This document shows positions 17,181 to 28,236 of a stretch of 33,324 nucleotides of DNA, piece after piece. Below the pieces are notes generated by a model. It worked only from the letters and a program-made list of their open reading frames with translations, had not been told where the DNA came from and did not search any database. The stretch spans positions 1-33,324 of the forward strand of contig PATX01000002.1 in the NCBI GenBank assembly GCA_002713685.1, written 5' to 3'. The first letter of the stretch is position 1, and each line of letters opens with the position of its first letter. This DNA is from Opitutia bacterium (GTDB lineage: Bacteria; Verrucomicrobiota; Verrucomicrobiia; Opitutales; Seribacteraceae). Both the position numbers and the translations under genes were made by a program.

Positions 17181-18242
17181 ATGGCAAAGCAAAGTAAAAA
17201 CAATTCTACAAGTACAGGAACGAACGCAGATTTAGATCTAGCAGTGCAGGGTATTAATAAAAAGTTCGGGGACGGTGCTCTAATGAGATTAGGCGATGCA
17301 ACTAAGATGAATGTGTCGGTAATATCCACTGGCTCCTTGGCTATTGATCTGGCACTTGGTGCCGGTGGGCTTCCAAGAGGGAGAATTGTTGAAATTTATG
17401 GACCCGAATCTTCTGGAAAAACAACTTTCTGCCTTAGCGTGATTGCGGAAGCACAAAGAAATGGAGGAAATGCTGTTTTTGTTGATGTTGAGCACGCCCT
17501 AGACCCTCGATATGCCAAAATTGTTGGTGTTGATTTAGATAATTTGATGGTATCGCAACCAGAGAGCGGAGAAGATGCCCTTAATATAACCGAAACATTA
17601 ATAAGATCAGGGGCAATCGATGTTATTGTTCTAGACTCGGTTGCTGCCTTAGTCTCGCGGCAAGAATTAGACGGCCAGATGGGTGATGCAACAGTCGGTT
17701 TACAGGCAAGAATGATGAGTCAGGCAATGAGGCGACTGACCGCTGCTATCGCCAAAACCAATTGTGTTTGCATTTTCACAAATCAAATTCGCGAGAAAAT
17801 CGGAGTGATGTTTGGGAGCCCAGAGACAACTCCTGGTGGAAGAGCACTAAAATTCTTCTGTTCAATACGCATGGACATAAGGAGAATTGGTCAAATCAAG
17901 GAGGCGAATGGAACGGTAACTGGTTCAAGAACCAGATTGAAGGTTGTTAAAAACAAGATAGCCCCTCCATTCACAGCTTGTGAATTTGATATTATGTATG
18001 ATGAGGGAATTTCAAGAACTGGTTCTATCGTTGATCTTGGAATCGAGCACAAAATTCTTGCGAAAAAGGGTGCATGGATATCATTTGAGGGTAATTTAGT
18101 AGGTCAGGGTCGTGAAGCTGCTAAACAGGCTATAGCGGAGGACAATGCACTTATGAAGACAATTACGGATGCTATAATGGAAAAAGTGGAAGTTACTGTG
18201 GGCGCCGTATTGGCACAAAGCCAAGAGGAAGACTCTGACTAG
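17181..18242 (+). CDS. recA: Recombinase RecA
   Basis: This DNA-dependent ATPase does homologous recombination and, in most bacteria, induces the SOS response by helping LexA self-cleave. Walker A is GPESSGKTT (residues 74-82). Other landmarks are the [11 protein letters not shown] segment, the Walker B region [11 protein letters not shown], the [19 protein letters not shown] loop L1 region, the [23 protein letters not shown]2 region, and a short acidic C-terminus ending SQEEDSD. The 353 residues are normal. It heads a plus-strand run, with mnmE starting 24 bases after its stop. An inverted repeat lies upstream. No Shine-Dalgarno precedes the ATG. Confidence 0.97.
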   Translation: MAKQSKNNSTSTGTNADLDLAVQGINKKFGDGALMRLGDATKMNVSVISTGSLAIDLALGAGGLPRGRIVEIYGPESSGKTTFCLSVIAEAQRNGGNAVFVDVEHALDPRYAKIVGVDLDNLMVSQPESGEDALNITETLIRSGAIDVIVLDSVAALVSRQELDGQMGDATVGLQARMMSQAMRRLTAAIAKTNCVCIFTNQIREKIGVMFGSPETTPGGRALKFFCSIRMDIRRIGQIKEANGTVTGSRTRLKVVKNKIAPPFTACEFDIMYDEGISRTGSIVDLGIEHKILAKKGAWISFEGNLVGQGREAAKQAIAEDNALMKTITDAIMEKVEVTVGAVLAQSQEEDSD

Positions 18243-18266
18243 AAGAAGGTTTTACCCAATCTGGCA

Positions 18267-19622
18267 ATGACTGATACTATCGTCGCACTTGCGACACCCA
18301 ATTCCCAATCCGCATTGGGAATAATCCGAGTTAGTGGAAGGATAGTGCTTGAATTGTGTGAAAAAACATGCGGACTCCCCTCCCCTACTGCCAGGTGTGC
18401 ACATTTAACAAAATATACTTCTCTAGAGCAAAATACACTAGATCAGATTATCATGGTGTATTTTGAAAAAGGGAGATCATTTACAGGAGAAAATTGCATG
18501 GAACTTACTTGCCATGGAAACCCAATTATACTTGAGGAAATTTTAAATGATCTCATTCAACGAGGATGTAGAATGGCTAACCCAGGAGAATTTGCTTACA
18601 GAGCGTTTCAAAACGGAAAAATAAATTTAACACAAGCTGAAGCAATTGCCGATTTGATCGGGGCAAAAAACAAGCAAGCACTATCTTTAGCAAATAAAAA
18701 TCTTGAAGGAAACCTATCCAAAAGAATTGATGATTTACAAACTTCAATACTTAGACAACATTCTGATATAGAGGCATTTATCGATTTCCCTGAAGATGAT
18801 CTAGGTGTAGAAAAAACTGCTCAAATTATTACCAGTCTTCAAGGAATTTGTTCAGAGTTATCCGATCTTATAGAAATCGGAAAAAAAACCGATGTATTCA
18901 ACCGCAATCTTAGAGTCGTTCTTGTAGGGCCACCGAATGCAGGGAAAAGTTCTATTTTCAACAAAATTGTAGGAATGGATCGAGCTATAATTGATCAAGA
19001 ACCCGGCACAACAAGAGATTTTATAGATTACAATATCAACCTCGGCCAAGTAAATATACAGTTATATGATACAGCAGGAATCAGAGAAACTGATCAGGTG
19101 ATTGAAAAGCAAGGGATAGAGAGAACTTATCAGCTTATTAAAGATGCAGATCTTGTTTTAGTTGTTTTGGATAGATCACTTCCCTACCCCAGTTTTATTG
19201 CTAAAGAAATTGAGAGAGAAATTAATGATGAAAAATCAATAATCATTTTAAACAAATCAGATTTACCAAATAAAATTGAAATAACAGGCAGCCATTTTAA
19301 TGAATTACCTGTAATTGATGTTTCAGTAACAAAGAACAAAACGATCCTAAAACTAACTGATGAAATAAAAAATTACCTACTAAAGGATTCATTCATCGAA
19401 AATGAATTCAACTTGTCTGTTAATCTTAGGCAATCAAATGCACTAATTAAGTCATTAGTCTGTATTCAAAATAGTATAGAGAATATTAAGTCAGAAGAAA
19501 CCATAGAATTCTCAATACCGGATCTAAAAGAATCGATTTCACTCTTAGGGGAAATTGCTGGAAATAAAGATAATGAGGATATGCTTGATCTTTTATTTTC
19601 GAACTTCTGTATTGGTAAATGA
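18267..19622 (+). CDS. mnmE: tRNA modification GTPase MnmE
   Basis: Together with MnmG, this enzyme adds the aminomethyl or carboxymethylaminomethyl group to wobble U34 of certain tRNAs. The N-terminal tetrahydrofolate-binding domain starts with [11 protein letters not shown] helical domain flanks the inserted G domain: P-loop GPPNAGKSS (221-229), [10 protein letters not shown] (G3) and ILNKSDLP (G4). The protein ends FCIGK, the C-terminal C-x-G-K motif needed for modification. The 451 residues are normal. The stop overlaps the mnmG ATG (ATGA), so the two partners of the heteromeric enzyme are probably translationally coupled. Confidence 0.96.
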   Translation: MTDTIVALATPNSQSALGIIRVSGRIVLELCEKTCGLPSPTARCAHLTKYTSLEQNTLDQIIMVYFEKGRSFTGENCMELTCHGNPIILEEILNDLIQRGCRMANPGEFAYRAFQNGKINLTQAEAIADLIGAKNKQALSLANKNLEGNLSKRIDDLQTSILRQHSDIEAFIDFPEDDLGVEKTAQIITSLQGICSELSDLIEIGKKTDVFNRNLRVVLVGPPNAGKSSIFNKIVGMDRAIIDQEPGTTRDFIDYNINLGQVNIQLYDTAGIRETDQVIEKQGIERTYQLIKDADLVLVVLDRSLPYPSFIAKEIEREINDEKSIIILNKSDLPNKIEITGSHFNELPVIDVSVTKNKTILKLTDEIKNYLLKDSFIENEFNLSVNLRQSNALIKSLVCIQNSIENIKSEETIEFSIPDLKESISLLGEIAGNKDNEDMLDLLFSNFCIGK

Positions 19623-21490
19623 GTATTGGAGACACAAGACAGAACCCTTATGATGTTATCGTTTGTGGAGCTGGTCATGCTGGGTGTGAGGCTGCACTTG
19701 CTTCAGCTCGGTCTGGTGCGAAAACACTAATTCTAACCGGTAATCTGGATACAATAGCTCAAATGAGTTGTAATCCAGCGATTGGGGGTCAAGCGAAGGG
19801 CCAAATTGTAAGGGAAATAGATGCTTTGGGGGGTGAAATGGCTTTAAATACAGACTTCTCAGCTATCCAGTTTAAATTACTCAATACCTCCAAGGGTCCA
19901 GCTGTACAAGCTCCCCGGGCACAGTGTGACAAGAAAAAATATCAACTCAGGATGAAACATGTCCTTGAGCAATATGATAATCTAGAAATTTTTCAATCGC
20001 TGGTCACCGGTCTTCTTGTAAATAATGATAAATGTATCGGGGTTAATACATCCCTTGATTTGGACATTTACGGGAAAACCGTTATTGTTACAACTGGAAC
20101 ATTTTTGCGTGCACTTATGCATGTTGGCGAAAACAAATCGGAGGGTGGTAGATTGGGAGATCATACCGCAAAAGGACTTTCTGCAGATTTCCTAAAATAT
20201 GGAATCGAGTTAGGTAGATTTAAAACAGGAACACCACCCAGAATTCTTGGAAATACAATCGATTTTAATAAAACTGAAAAGCAATACGGTGACAAAACTC
20301 CTGTTAAATTTGCCTTCTACGATACTCGGTCAAAAGAAGAAAAGTTCCACGTAGAACAAAACAATAGGTTCCATGTGGAACATCAAGGTGAATTACAACA
20401 AATTGAATGTGAAGTAACGAAAACTACAGCCGCTACTGCATCGATTATTAATGATAATCTTCACAAGTCACCACTCTACAAAGGAGATATCTCTGGGACT
20501 GGGCCTCGCTACTGTCCTAGCATAGAAGATAAAATTGTAAAGTTTGGCGAAAAGGATGGTCACAGAATTTATTTAGAGCCTGAAGGAATAAATACCGATG
20601 AATGGTACATTAATGGTTTTTCAACCAGTCTGCCATTTGATATTCAATTAGAAGCACTTAAGACAATACCTGGGCTTGAGAATGCGCAAATAATACGCCC
20701 AGCCTATGCTGTAGAATATGATTATGCTTTTCCTACACAACTTTCATTGAGTCTTGAATCCAATAAAATTGAATCCTTGTTTTTTGCCGGCCAAATTAAT
20801 GGGACATCAGGTTACGAAGAAGCCGCTGCTCAAGGATTAATCGCAGGTATTAACGCTTCTCGCAAGGCAACTTCTAATATACCCATAATTGTAGGTAGAG
20901 ATGTAGGATATATTGGCGTATTGATCGACGATTTAACTTCAAAAGGAGTTACTGAGCCTTATCGAATGTTTACAAGTCGTGCTGAATTCAGATTACTTTT
21001 TAATCATGGTAGTTCTGAATTACGATACATCCCATACCATGAAAACACCAATCTCATATCTTCCAGTAGAAAAGCAAAAATCAAGGCCAAGATTCATTCC
21101 ATAAACGATTGGATAGATACTTTAAATAATACTAGATCTTCATCTAATAAATCTTTTGGCGACTTATTGAGATCATCTAAAGATGTTCTTCTTCCGCATG
21201 AATTTAATTCTCTATCATTAGAGATTCAAAATGAAGTAATTTATAGGGTTAAGTATGAGGGGTACTTAAAAAGGGAGTTACTGAATATAGATAAATTCAG
21301 GAAAAACGATGGAATTACTATTCCCAATGGTTTTTCTTACGAGGGGATACCGGGACTACGAAAAGAATCCATTGAAAAGCTAACCTCAATATCCCCGAAT
21401 ACTTTGGGACAAGCTTCTAGGATTCCAGGCGTTAATCCATCTGATGTAGAAATTATCCTAATCATGATTCAAAAATTATCTCAAAGCTAA
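19619..21490 (+). CDS. mnmG: tRNA uridine-5-carboxymethylaminomethyl enzyme MnmG (GidA)
   Basis: This FAD-dependent partner of MnmE starts with the dinucleotide fold [21 protein letters not shown], followed by [24 protein letters not shown]. The family blocks [11 protein letters not shown] and [14 protein letters not shown] are present, and a C-terminal MnmE-interacting helical domain ends the protein. The 623 residues are normal. Between FAFYDT and LQQIEC there is an apparent insertion of about 16-18 residues compared with E. coli, holding a duplicated FHVE (residues 243-246 and 251-254). This insertion is encoded by two parS-like palindromes (20343-20382). The gene overlaps mnmE by four bases, and trmB begins 3 bases after its stop, where rsmG stands in many genomes. 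Confidence 0.96.
   Translation: MSIGDTRQNPYDVIVCGAGHAGCEAALASARSGAKTLILTGNLDTIAQMSCNPAIGGQAKGQIVREIDALGGEMALNTDFSAIQFKLLNTSKGPAVQAPRAQCDKKKYQLRMKHVLEQYDNLEIFQSLVTGLLVNNDKCIGVNTSLDLDIYGKTVIVTTGTFLRALMHVGENKSEGGRLGDHTAKGLSADFLKYGIELGRFKTGTPPRILGNTIDFNKTEKQYGDKTPVKFAFYDTRSKEEKFHVEQNNRFHVEHQGELQQIECEVTKTTAATASIINDNLHKSPLYKGDISGTGPRYCPSIEDKIVKFGEKDGHRIYLEPEGINTDEWYINGFSTSLPFDIQLEALKTIPGLENAQIIRPAYAVEYDYAFPTQLSLSLESNKIESLFFAGQINGTSGYEEAAAQGLIAGINASRKATSNIPIIVGRDVGYIGVLIDDLTSKGVTEPYRMFTSRAEFRLLFNHGSSELRYIPYHENTNLISSSRKAKIKAKIHSINDWIDTLNNTRSSSNKSFGDLLRSSKDVLLPHEFNSLSLEIQNEVIYRVKYEGYLKRELLNIDKFRKNDGITIPNGFSYEGIPGLRKESIEKLTSISPNTLGQASRIPGVNPSDVEIILIMIQKLSQS
20343..20358. promoter_or_regulatory. parS: parS-like centromere site 1 inside mnmG
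   Basis: AGTTCCACGTAGAACA is a near-palindrome. It matches the TGTTCCACGTGGAACA form of the bacterial ParB-binding site at 14 of 16 bases (differences at positions 1 and 11), and the TGTTTCACGTGAAACA consensus at 12 of 16. It encodes K-FHVEQ in frame. A second copy lies 24 bp downstream. Confidence 0.6.
20367..20382. promoter_or_regulatory. parS: parS-like centromere site 2 inside mnmG
   Basis: GGTTCCATGTGGAACA matches TGTTCCACGTGGAACA at 14 of 16 bases (differences at positions 1 and 8). It encodes R-FHVEH in frame. The deviations from consensus differ from those of site 1, so the pair is not a simple recent copy. Confidence 0.6.
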
Positions 21491-21493
21491 GTA

Positions 21494-22093
21494 ATGTTAC
21501 AACACTTGGAAAAACTAAAAGAAGAAAAGAAATCTAGGATGGAGAGGGCAGGGGATTGGTTCGTAAATACACTCAATCCTTCCTTAGAGAGTAATTGTAA
21601 TACTTCATTTAATTTTGAAATAGGGTGTGGTCATGGACATTGGCTTACCTCGTACGCAATAAAAAAACCACGTGAAAATTTTGTCGGTATTGATTTAATT
21701 TCCAAAAGAATTGAGAAGGCTAATTCAAAGGTTGAAAAAAGAAATCTCAGCAATGTTTGTTTCTACAAGGCAGAAGCGAATGAGTTTCTTGAATTTTGTG
21801 ATTTTGAATTATCAAATACATTTATTATGTATCCGGATCCGTGGCCCAAAAAGAGGCATTTTAAGAGAAGGCTTATCCAGTTTCCATTCTTGGAGCTTGT
21901 CGCTAAAAAAACTCTTCTTGGTGGAAAACTCTATTTTATGACTGATCACAATGAGTACTTTCTTTGGTCACGCACGATGGTTTCTGACTCTAAATACTGG
22001 GAATTAACTGAAGAAAAATGGCCTCACGAAGAGATCAGTTATTTTCAAAATATGCTTCCTTCCAATCAGTTTTTTTGTGCATCAAGGGTATAA
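21494..22093 (+). CDS. trmB: tRNA (guanine-N7)-methyltransferase
   Basis: The enzyme methylates G46 in the variable loop of tRNAs using S-adenosylmethionine. The SAM-binding motif is FEIGCGHGHWL (about residues 41-51), then NFVGIDLISKRI. The family-specific YPDPWPKKRHFKRRL lies at about residues 113-127, with FMTDHNEYF after it. Its 199 residues are at the short end for the family. It follows mnmG by 3 bases, so three consecutive genes (mnmE, mnmG, trmB) modify tRNA. A 116-base gap then separates it from atpB. Confidence 0.95.
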   Translation: MLQHLEKLKEEKKSRMERAGDWFVNTLNPSLESNCNTSFNFEIGCGHGHWLTSYAIKKPRENFVGIDLISKRIEKANSKVEKRNLSNVCFYKAEANEFLEFCDFELSNTFIMYPDPWPKKRHFKRRLIQFPFLELVAKKTLLGGKLYFMTDHNEYFLWSRTMVSDSKYWELTEEKWPHEEISYFQNMLPSNQFFCASRV

Positions 22094-22173
22094 GTTTTAC
22101 TTATGGCCTTGGATTTAATTTTCATTCCAAAATTTAATCTTTAACAAATTTTCTTTTTTCATGTTGTTGCTTA

Positions 22174-22201
22174 TTGACCTAGGCTATTATTTTGCTATGA
22201 G
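22174..22201 (+). promoter_or_regulatory. Candidate promoter of the ATP synthase operon
   Basis: A -35-like TTGACC (22174-22179) and a -10-like TATGAG (22196-22201) are separated by 16 bases. The atpB ATG at 22210 is 8 bases after the -10 box, so the transcript would be almost or fully leaderless. An alternative -10 is TATTAT (22185-22190) with a poor -35. No Shine-Dalgarno lies before atpB. The 22094-22209 gap holds nothing else that I can see. Confidence 0.4.
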
Positions 22202-22209
22202 TTGATCTA

Positions 22210-23073
22210 ATGTTTAAAAAGGCATTCCTTTTCATTCTTTTTTCTCTCTCTCCCACAGTTTATGGTGCTGCGGGCGGAGTAAGTCTGACTGCAGAAGTTG
22301 CTTTTATGTTGGGTGATTTACCCGTGACTAATTCAATGATCACTAGTTGGGTTATCTCATTGCTTATTATTCTTGTCATTCGGTCTTTATCCGGAAAAAC
22401 TTCCTTAGTCCCGAACCGAGGCCAACTGTTTGTTGAGTCAATTGTTGGTAGTATTCGAGTTATTTTAGAGCCAATTGTTGGAAAAAAGGTTTTCTTTGCA
22501 TCCTTTTGGCTGCTTAGTGGTCTTTTTATTTTCATTTTGATCAATAATTGGAGTGGTCTGCTTCCTGGTGTAGGTACAATAGGAACTGGTTATTACGACC
22601 AAAACAACCATTTTGTAATTGAGAGTTCGTTTATCAGACCTGGTAATGCAGATTTGAACATGACTTTTGCATTAGCGGCAGTCGCAAATTTATGTTGGTT
22701 GTATTTCATCTTTAAATTTGAAGGTATTAAAAATATCGCAATCCACATTTTTGGTAACAAAGCAGATAAGAAAGAGGTTGGAATATATGTCTTCATTGGT
22801 CTGATTCCATTATTTTTTGCTGTAGGACTTATCGAAATCGTTTCCATCCTCTTCCGTCCAGTTTCTTTAACATTCCGCCTCTTTGGCAATGTTTTTGGTG
22901 GGGAGAGTCTTTTGCATAGCATGTTCTACCTGGTCCCAGAACTTGCTTGGATTCTTCCATTACCCTTTTACTTTATGGAGGTTTTGATTGGATTTGTCCA
23001 AGCCTTGGTTTTCATGCTTTTAATTGCGGTTTACATTGGACTGATGTGCAATCATGGAGATGAACACCACTAA
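22210..23073 (+). CDS. atpB: F0F1 ATP synthase subunit a
   Basis: This membrane stator subunit forms the ion half-channels against the c ring. The essential Arg lies in PVSLTFRLFGNVFGGE (about residues 216-231). Hydrophobic helices occupy most of the 287 residues, and the last helix region PFYFMEVLIGFVQALVFM is typical. The N-terminal segment (residues 1-19, ending VYG) looks like a cleavable signal or an extra helix, and the following loop is longer than in E. coli. This is the first gene of the atp operon; no atpI precedes it. A Met at the annotated start is the only sensible choice. Confidence 0.95.
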   Translation: MFKKAFLFILFSLSPTVYGAAGGVSLTAEVAFMLGDLPVTNSMITSWVISLLIILVIRSLSGKTSLVPNRGQLFVESIVGSIRVILEPIVGKKVFFASFWLLSGLFIFILINNWSGLLPGVGTIGTGYYDQNNHFVIESSFIRPGNADLNMTFALAAVANLCWLYFIFKFEGIKNIAIHIFGNKADKKEVGIYVFIGLIPLFFAVGLIEIVSILFRPVSLTFRLFGNVFGGESLLHSMFYLVPELAWILPLPFYFMEVLIGFVQALVFMLLIAVYIGLMCNHGDEHH

Positions 23074-23139
23074 TCTTTTGGAACGGGACTATGCTTAAGC
23101 GTAGACGTTTTCAACTAAAACATTAAACATTAATTAATT

Positions 23140-23388
23140 ATGATAGAAGTACTCGCACAAGCAACAGAGCAAGTTTCACAAGCCGCCTCTCAACCAGAGG
23201 GAATTACCGGAAGTATTCAGGGAGCCTTAGGTTGTCTTGGTGCAGCCATAGGTGTGGGTATTGTAGGAATGAAAGGCGTTGAAGCTGTTGGAAGAAACCC
23301 TGATGCATCCGGAGCGATTTTGGTACAATCCATTATTGGTATGGCTCTTGCCGAAGCTGTTGCTTTCTACTCTTTATTTTTGGGCTAA
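23140..23388 (+). CDS. atpE: F0F1 ATP synthase subunit c
   Basis: This rotor-ring subunit has two helices: the first is Gly/Ala-rich (about residues 27-48), the loop is GRNPDASG (51-58), and the second helix carries the ion-binding E72 in GMALAEAVAFYSL. The residue after the Glu is Ala. The usual Na+ ligands (Gln in helix 1, and Ser or Thr after the Glu) are not seen, so proton coupling is predicted. The N-terminus is about 20 residues longer than E. coli subunit c and Gln-rich. Length 82. It sits 66 bases after atpB. Confidence 0.95.
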   Translation: MIEVLAQATEQVSQAASQPEGITGSIQGALGCLGAAIGVGIVGMKGVEAVGRNPDASGAILVQSIIGMALAEAVAFYSLFLG

Positions 23389-23403
23389 ATAAATTATTCT
23401 TAA

Positions 23404-23937
23404 ATGATTGCGTTAGCCAGCCTTACAGACACCGCAGACAAAATTGTCACAAATTTCGGTGTTGATTGGCCGATGTTTATTGCCCAATCGGTTAATTTCA
23501 CGCTTGTCGCATTGGCTATTTGGTTTTTCGCCTTCAAGAAGATTTTATCCACAATTAAGGAGCGTGAAAAGCAAATAGCTGACTCATTAAAAAATGCTGA
23601 TAGAATAAAGTTAGAACTTGAAGAAACTCAGTTAAAACACAAGGAGACTCTCAACGAAGCGTCTCTGGAGGCGAAGAAGACAGTAAGTAAAGCACAAGAA
23701 CAAGCGAAATCCCTCCTCGAAGCTCAAAAGGAGGAAGCACGCTTGGAGGCTGAGGCCATTATTGCCAAAGCTAAGTCTGCTATGGATTTGGAGAGACAAA
23801 ATGTACTGAAAGATGCTCGCGAAGAAATCGCATCACTTGTTGTCCTTGCCACTTCCAAAGTGCTCGATCGAGAGCTTAACGACGACGAGAGGAAAAGGTT
23901 TACTCAGCAGGCAGAGAATTATGTCCAGCAACAATAA
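23404..23937 (+). CDS. atpF: F0F1 ATP synthase subunit b
   Basis: This peripheral stalk subunit has one membrane helix (about residues 27-45, FIAQSVNFTLVALAIWFF) followed by a long charged coiled coil (about 50-165) rich in Ala, Glu and Lys. It should dimerise and link subunit a to the F1 head through delta. The 177 residues are slightly longer than E. coli b (156). Its last codons overlap the atpH start by 17 bases. A single perfect DnaA-box sequence (23545-23553) lies inside the gene but looks accidental. Confidence 0.94.
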   Translation: MIALASLTDTADKIVTNFGVDWPMFIAQSVNFTLVALAIWFFAFKKILSTIKEREKQIADSLKNADRIKLELEETQLKHKETLNEASLEAKKTVSKAQEQAKSLLEAQKEEARLEAEAIIAKAKSAMDLERQNVLKDAREEIASLVVLATSKVLDRELNDDERKRFTQQAENYVQQQ

Positions 23938-24316
23938 AGTTTTTAAGATTGCTCAACTCCTTCTCAATCAGTCTATCGGCGAAAATGACCGAGTTGACTC
24001 TGATAAAGTTTCTGCAATTTTGAACGAGTTGCGTGAAAATCCACCTGCAAAACATATCGAGATTCTCAAACGTTTCGGTTTTCTCGTTAGACGACACATG
24101 TCTTCGTATCAAGTAAGCCTAGAGTTTAAAGGTGGTGACGGTTCTGAAATCACCAATAGCCTTTGTAAAAAGAACTTCATTGATCATCATGCTACCGAAG
24201 TGCAAGCTGTTGATTGCCCCTCATTAATTGCAGGATTTAGAGTTAAAATTGGAGATGATGTCTACGAAGATTCTATTGCTAACCGTCTTAATAATGTCCG
24301 CAAAGCACTCTTATAA
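23921..24316 (+). CDS. atpH: F0F1 ATP synthase subunit delta, short form
   Basis: The C-terminal part, SLIAGFRVKIGDDVYEDSIANRLNNVRKALL (about residues 101-131), is the signature of delta, which joins the b stalk to the alpha subunits. I place the start at ATG 23921 (MSSNNKVFKIAQ), 17 bases inside the end of atpF. The frame stays open upstream to 23813, but those 36 codons lie inside atpF and resemble no delta sequence. The protein is then only 131 residues against about 175-180, so much of the N-terminal six-helix domain that grips the F1 head is missing or reduced. The position between atpF and atpA supports the identity. Confidence 0.85.
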   Translation: MSSNNKVFKIAQLLLNQSIGENDRVDSDKVSAILNELRENPPAKHIEILKRFGFLVRRHMSSYQVSLEFKGGDGSEITNSLCKKNFIDHHATEVQAVDCPSLIAGFRVKIGDDVYEDSIANRLNNVRKALL

Positions 24317-24332
24317 CATTCAAAAATAATAA

Positions 24333-25865
24333 ATGAATTCAATTACTGATCTGATCCGTAAGGAGATAGAAACTCTATCTGTTGACGCAAGTCGCTCCAA
24401 TGTTGGTAAAGTTACCATGCTCGCTGATGGAGTTGCCCGAGTCGAGGGCTTGTCCAAGGTTATGTACAACGAAATGGTGGAATTCCCTAACGATGTTTTA
24501 GGAATTGCCTTAAACTTGGAAGAAGATTCTGTTGGCTGTGTTTTACTTGGTGACACAAGCTCTTTGAAAGAAGGGGATGAGGCCAAGACAACCGGAAAGC
24601 TACTTTCCGTTCCCGTTGGTATGGACCTTTTGGGGCGAGTAGTTGATGCTGCGGGTCGTCCCATTGATGGCAAGGGCCCAATTGAAGCTAAAGAAGAATA
24701 TCCTGTCGAAAGAATTGCACCAGGTATCATACCGCGGAAATCAGTAGACCAACCCCTTCAGACCGGCATCATGGCTGTTGATTCGATGATACCGATAGGT
24801 CGTGGACAACGAGAATTAATCATCGGCGACCGTTCAACCGGGAAAACGACTATCGCCATCGATACAATCATTAACCAGGCCAAGATTAATAAACAGGGTG
24901 AACAATCCGGGAATAAAGACTTTCGGCCAGTTTACTGTATTTATGTTGCAGTAGGGCAGAAAAATTCAAATGTTGCCCGTACCATTAAAATTCTGGAAGA
25001 AACTGGAGCTATGGAGTATGTAACTATCGTTTCTGCACCAGCTGCTGATAATCCTGCTAACCAATACCTTGCACCCTACGCAGGATGTGCGATGGGAGAG
25101 TGGTTTATGGAAAACGGTCGAGACGCACTAATTGTGTATGATGATCTTTCAAAACATGCGGTTGCTTACCGTCAAATCTCTCTAATTCTTAAACGCCCAT
25201 CTGGCCGTGAAGCTTATCCTGGAGATGTCTTTTATCTTCACTCTCGCCTTTTAGAAAGATCAGCTCGGCTGAATGAAGACAACGGAAACGGTTCCTTAAC
25301 TGCATTGCCCATCATCGAGACTCAAATGGGGGATGTCTCGGGTTATATCCCAACCAATGTTATTTCAATAACAGATGGACAAATCTTCCTAGAAACTGAC
25401 CTATTTAATAAAGGGATTCGCCCTGCGGTTTCTGTTGGGCTTTCAGTTTCACGCGTAGGGTCAGCAGCTCAAATTAAGGCTTACAAAAAAGTGGCTGGTA
25501 AAGTTAAGCTGGAACTTGCTCAGTTCCGCGAACTTGCCGCATTCTCGCAGTTTGAATCTGACTTGGATGCAGCCACGAAGGCACGCTTAGACCGGGGTGC
25601 ACGGATTGTTGAAATGTTCAAGCAAACTGCTTTCAATCCTATTCCAGTTGAAGTTCAAACTGCCATCATGTGGGGAATGCAAAATGACTTCTTTGATTCT
25701 ATTGATGTCGATAAGATATCTGAAGCTGTGGCCAGCCTTAAAGATTATCTTTCAGCTCAAGGAAAAGAGGTCTGTAATGAGATTTATAAAAGCGGCAAAT
25801 TAGAAGAAAGTACCGAACAGAACTTAAGGTCGGCACTGGAAGACTGGAAAAGAACTTTCGCCTAA
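24333..25865 (+). CDS. atpA: F0F1 ATP synthase subunit alpha
   Basis: This non-catalytic nucleotide-binding subunit of F1 has the P-loop GDRSTGKTT (residues 165-173), the beta-barrel N-terminal domain with [16 protein letters not shown], and the family block [18 protein letters not shown] containing the arginine finger. The 510 residues are standard. The N-terminal helix that should contact delta ([14 protein letters not shown]) is present, although delta itself is short. It begins 16 bases after atpH without a Shine-Dalgarno. Confidence 0.97.
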   Translation: MNSITDLIRKEIETLSVDASRSNVGKVTMLADGVARVEGLSKVMYNEMVEFPNDVLGIALNLEEDSVGCVLLGDTSSLKEGDEAKTTGKLLSVPVGMDLLGRVVDAAGRPIDGKGPIEAKEEYPVERIAPGIIPRKSVDQPLQTGIMAVDSMIPIGRGQRELIIGDRSTGKTTIAIDTIINQAKINKQGEQSGNKDFRPVYCIYVAVGQKNSNVARTIKILEETGAMEYVTIVSAPAADNPANQYLAPYAGCAMGEWFMENGRDALIVYDDLSKHAVAYRQISLILKRPSGREAYPGDVFYLHSRLLERSARLNEDNGNGSLTALPIIETQMGDVSGYIPTNVISITDGQIFLETDLFNKGIRPAVSVGLSVSRVGSAAQIKAYKKVAGKVKLELAQFRELAAFSQFESDLDAATKARLDRGARIVEMFKQTAFNPIPVEVQTAIMWGMQNDFFDSIDVDKISEAVASLKDYLSAQGKEVCNEIYKSGKLEESTEQNLRSALEDWKRTFA

Positions 25866-25887
25866 TCCCTAACGGATTATTTGATTC

Positions 25888-26763
25888 ATGCCTAATACTA
25901 GAGATATTCGAAATCGCATCAAGGGGGTTAAAAGCACCCGCCAGATTACACGTGCGATGCAGATGGTAGCTACCTCCAAAATGAAGAAGGCACAGGACGA
26001 GGCTAAGACAGGCCGTCCGTATGCGCTTATTTTGGCTGACATTATAGTTTCCATAGCAGACGAGTTTGAAGAAATTACCCAGTCGTATTTTGTGCAAAGA
26101 CCAGTCAGGCATCGTGGAATCTTAGTAATCGGAACAGATAAAGGTCTCTGTGGTGCCCTGAATGGAAATCTTTTCCGAAAACTCAATGATGTCGAGAACT
26201 CAGCAAAGTTCATTGCTGTTGGCAAGCGAGCATCCCAGTTTTTAAGCAGAACTAAAAGAGATCTTTTAGCAGATTTCTCACTTCCGGATAAACCCACTTT
26301 CTCTGATGTGAGGAAAATTGTGGATTTCATGCTTCGCAGTTACGATGAGGGCTCGATCGATACGATTGAGATTCTCTACACTAGTTTCATAAATACCCTA
26401 AAACAGGAGCCCGAATTAATGAGGCTTCTCCCTCTTAACGATTTGGATGCAATGACCCAAAAGTTACATGAAAGATTTGGCGAATCAGATCACAAAGCAC
26501 CAAAAGATAATCGGGAAATCTTATTTGAAGACCGGGACGCAGTCTTAGCTGATCTCGCCGGTCTATATCTCAAGCAGGAAATCTTTCAGCTTGTTTTAGA
26601 ATCTCAGGCATCCGAGCACAGTGCAAGAATGGTGGCGATGAAAACAGCCACCGACAACGCTGGAAATCTGATAGACGACCTTGCACTTCAGTATAATCGA
26701 GCAAGACAGGCAGCAATAACCCAGGAAATCCTCGAGATTTCCGCTGCCAGCTTTTCAAATTAA
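25888..26763 (+). CDS. atpG: F0F1 ATP synthase subunit gamma
   Basis: This is the central shaft that rotates in the alpha3-beta3 hexamer. The start reads MPNTRDIRNRIKGVKSTRQITRAMQMVATSKMKKAQ, and the C-terminal helix contains SEHSARMVAMKTATDNAGNLIDDLALQYNRARQAAITQEI. Both are diagnostic. The 291 residues are normal. It lies 22 bases after atpA and 29 bases before atpD. Confidence 0.97.
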   Translation: MPNTRDIRNRIKGVKSTRQITRAMQMVATSKMKKAQDEAKTGRPYALILADIIVSIADEFEEITQSYFVQRPVRHRGILVIGTDKGLCGALNGNLFRKLNDVENSAKFIAVGKRASQFLSRTKRDLLADFSLPDKPTFSDVRKIVDFMLRSYDEGSIDTIEILYTSFINTLKQEPELMRLLPLNDLDAMTQKLHERFGESDHKAPKDNREILFEDRDAVLADLAGLYLKQEIFQLVLESQASEHSARMVAMKTATDNAGNLIDDLALQYNRARQAAITQEILEISAASFSN

Positions 26764-26792
26764 AACTTCCTAAACCCTTTTTTAGAACATAA

Positions 26793-28235
<1,443 letters not shown>

Positions 28236-28236
28236 T

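Noticed and set aside
23545-23553. Perfect DnaA box TTATCCACA, possible origin of replication
   Set aside because: It is single, lies within atpF coding sequence, and has no cluster of boxes or AT-rich unwinding region around it. A 9-mer like this is expected by chance in roughly one of four windows this size.
23813-23920. Longer atpH beginning at 23813
   Set aside because: The extra 36 codons lie in another frame of atpF, and the translation is Lys/Leu/Ser-rich without similarity to the delta N-terminal domain.
25869-26330. 153-codon open frame antisense to atpG
   Set aside because: Shadow of atpG; no start signal, no domain, and unlike any protein I know.
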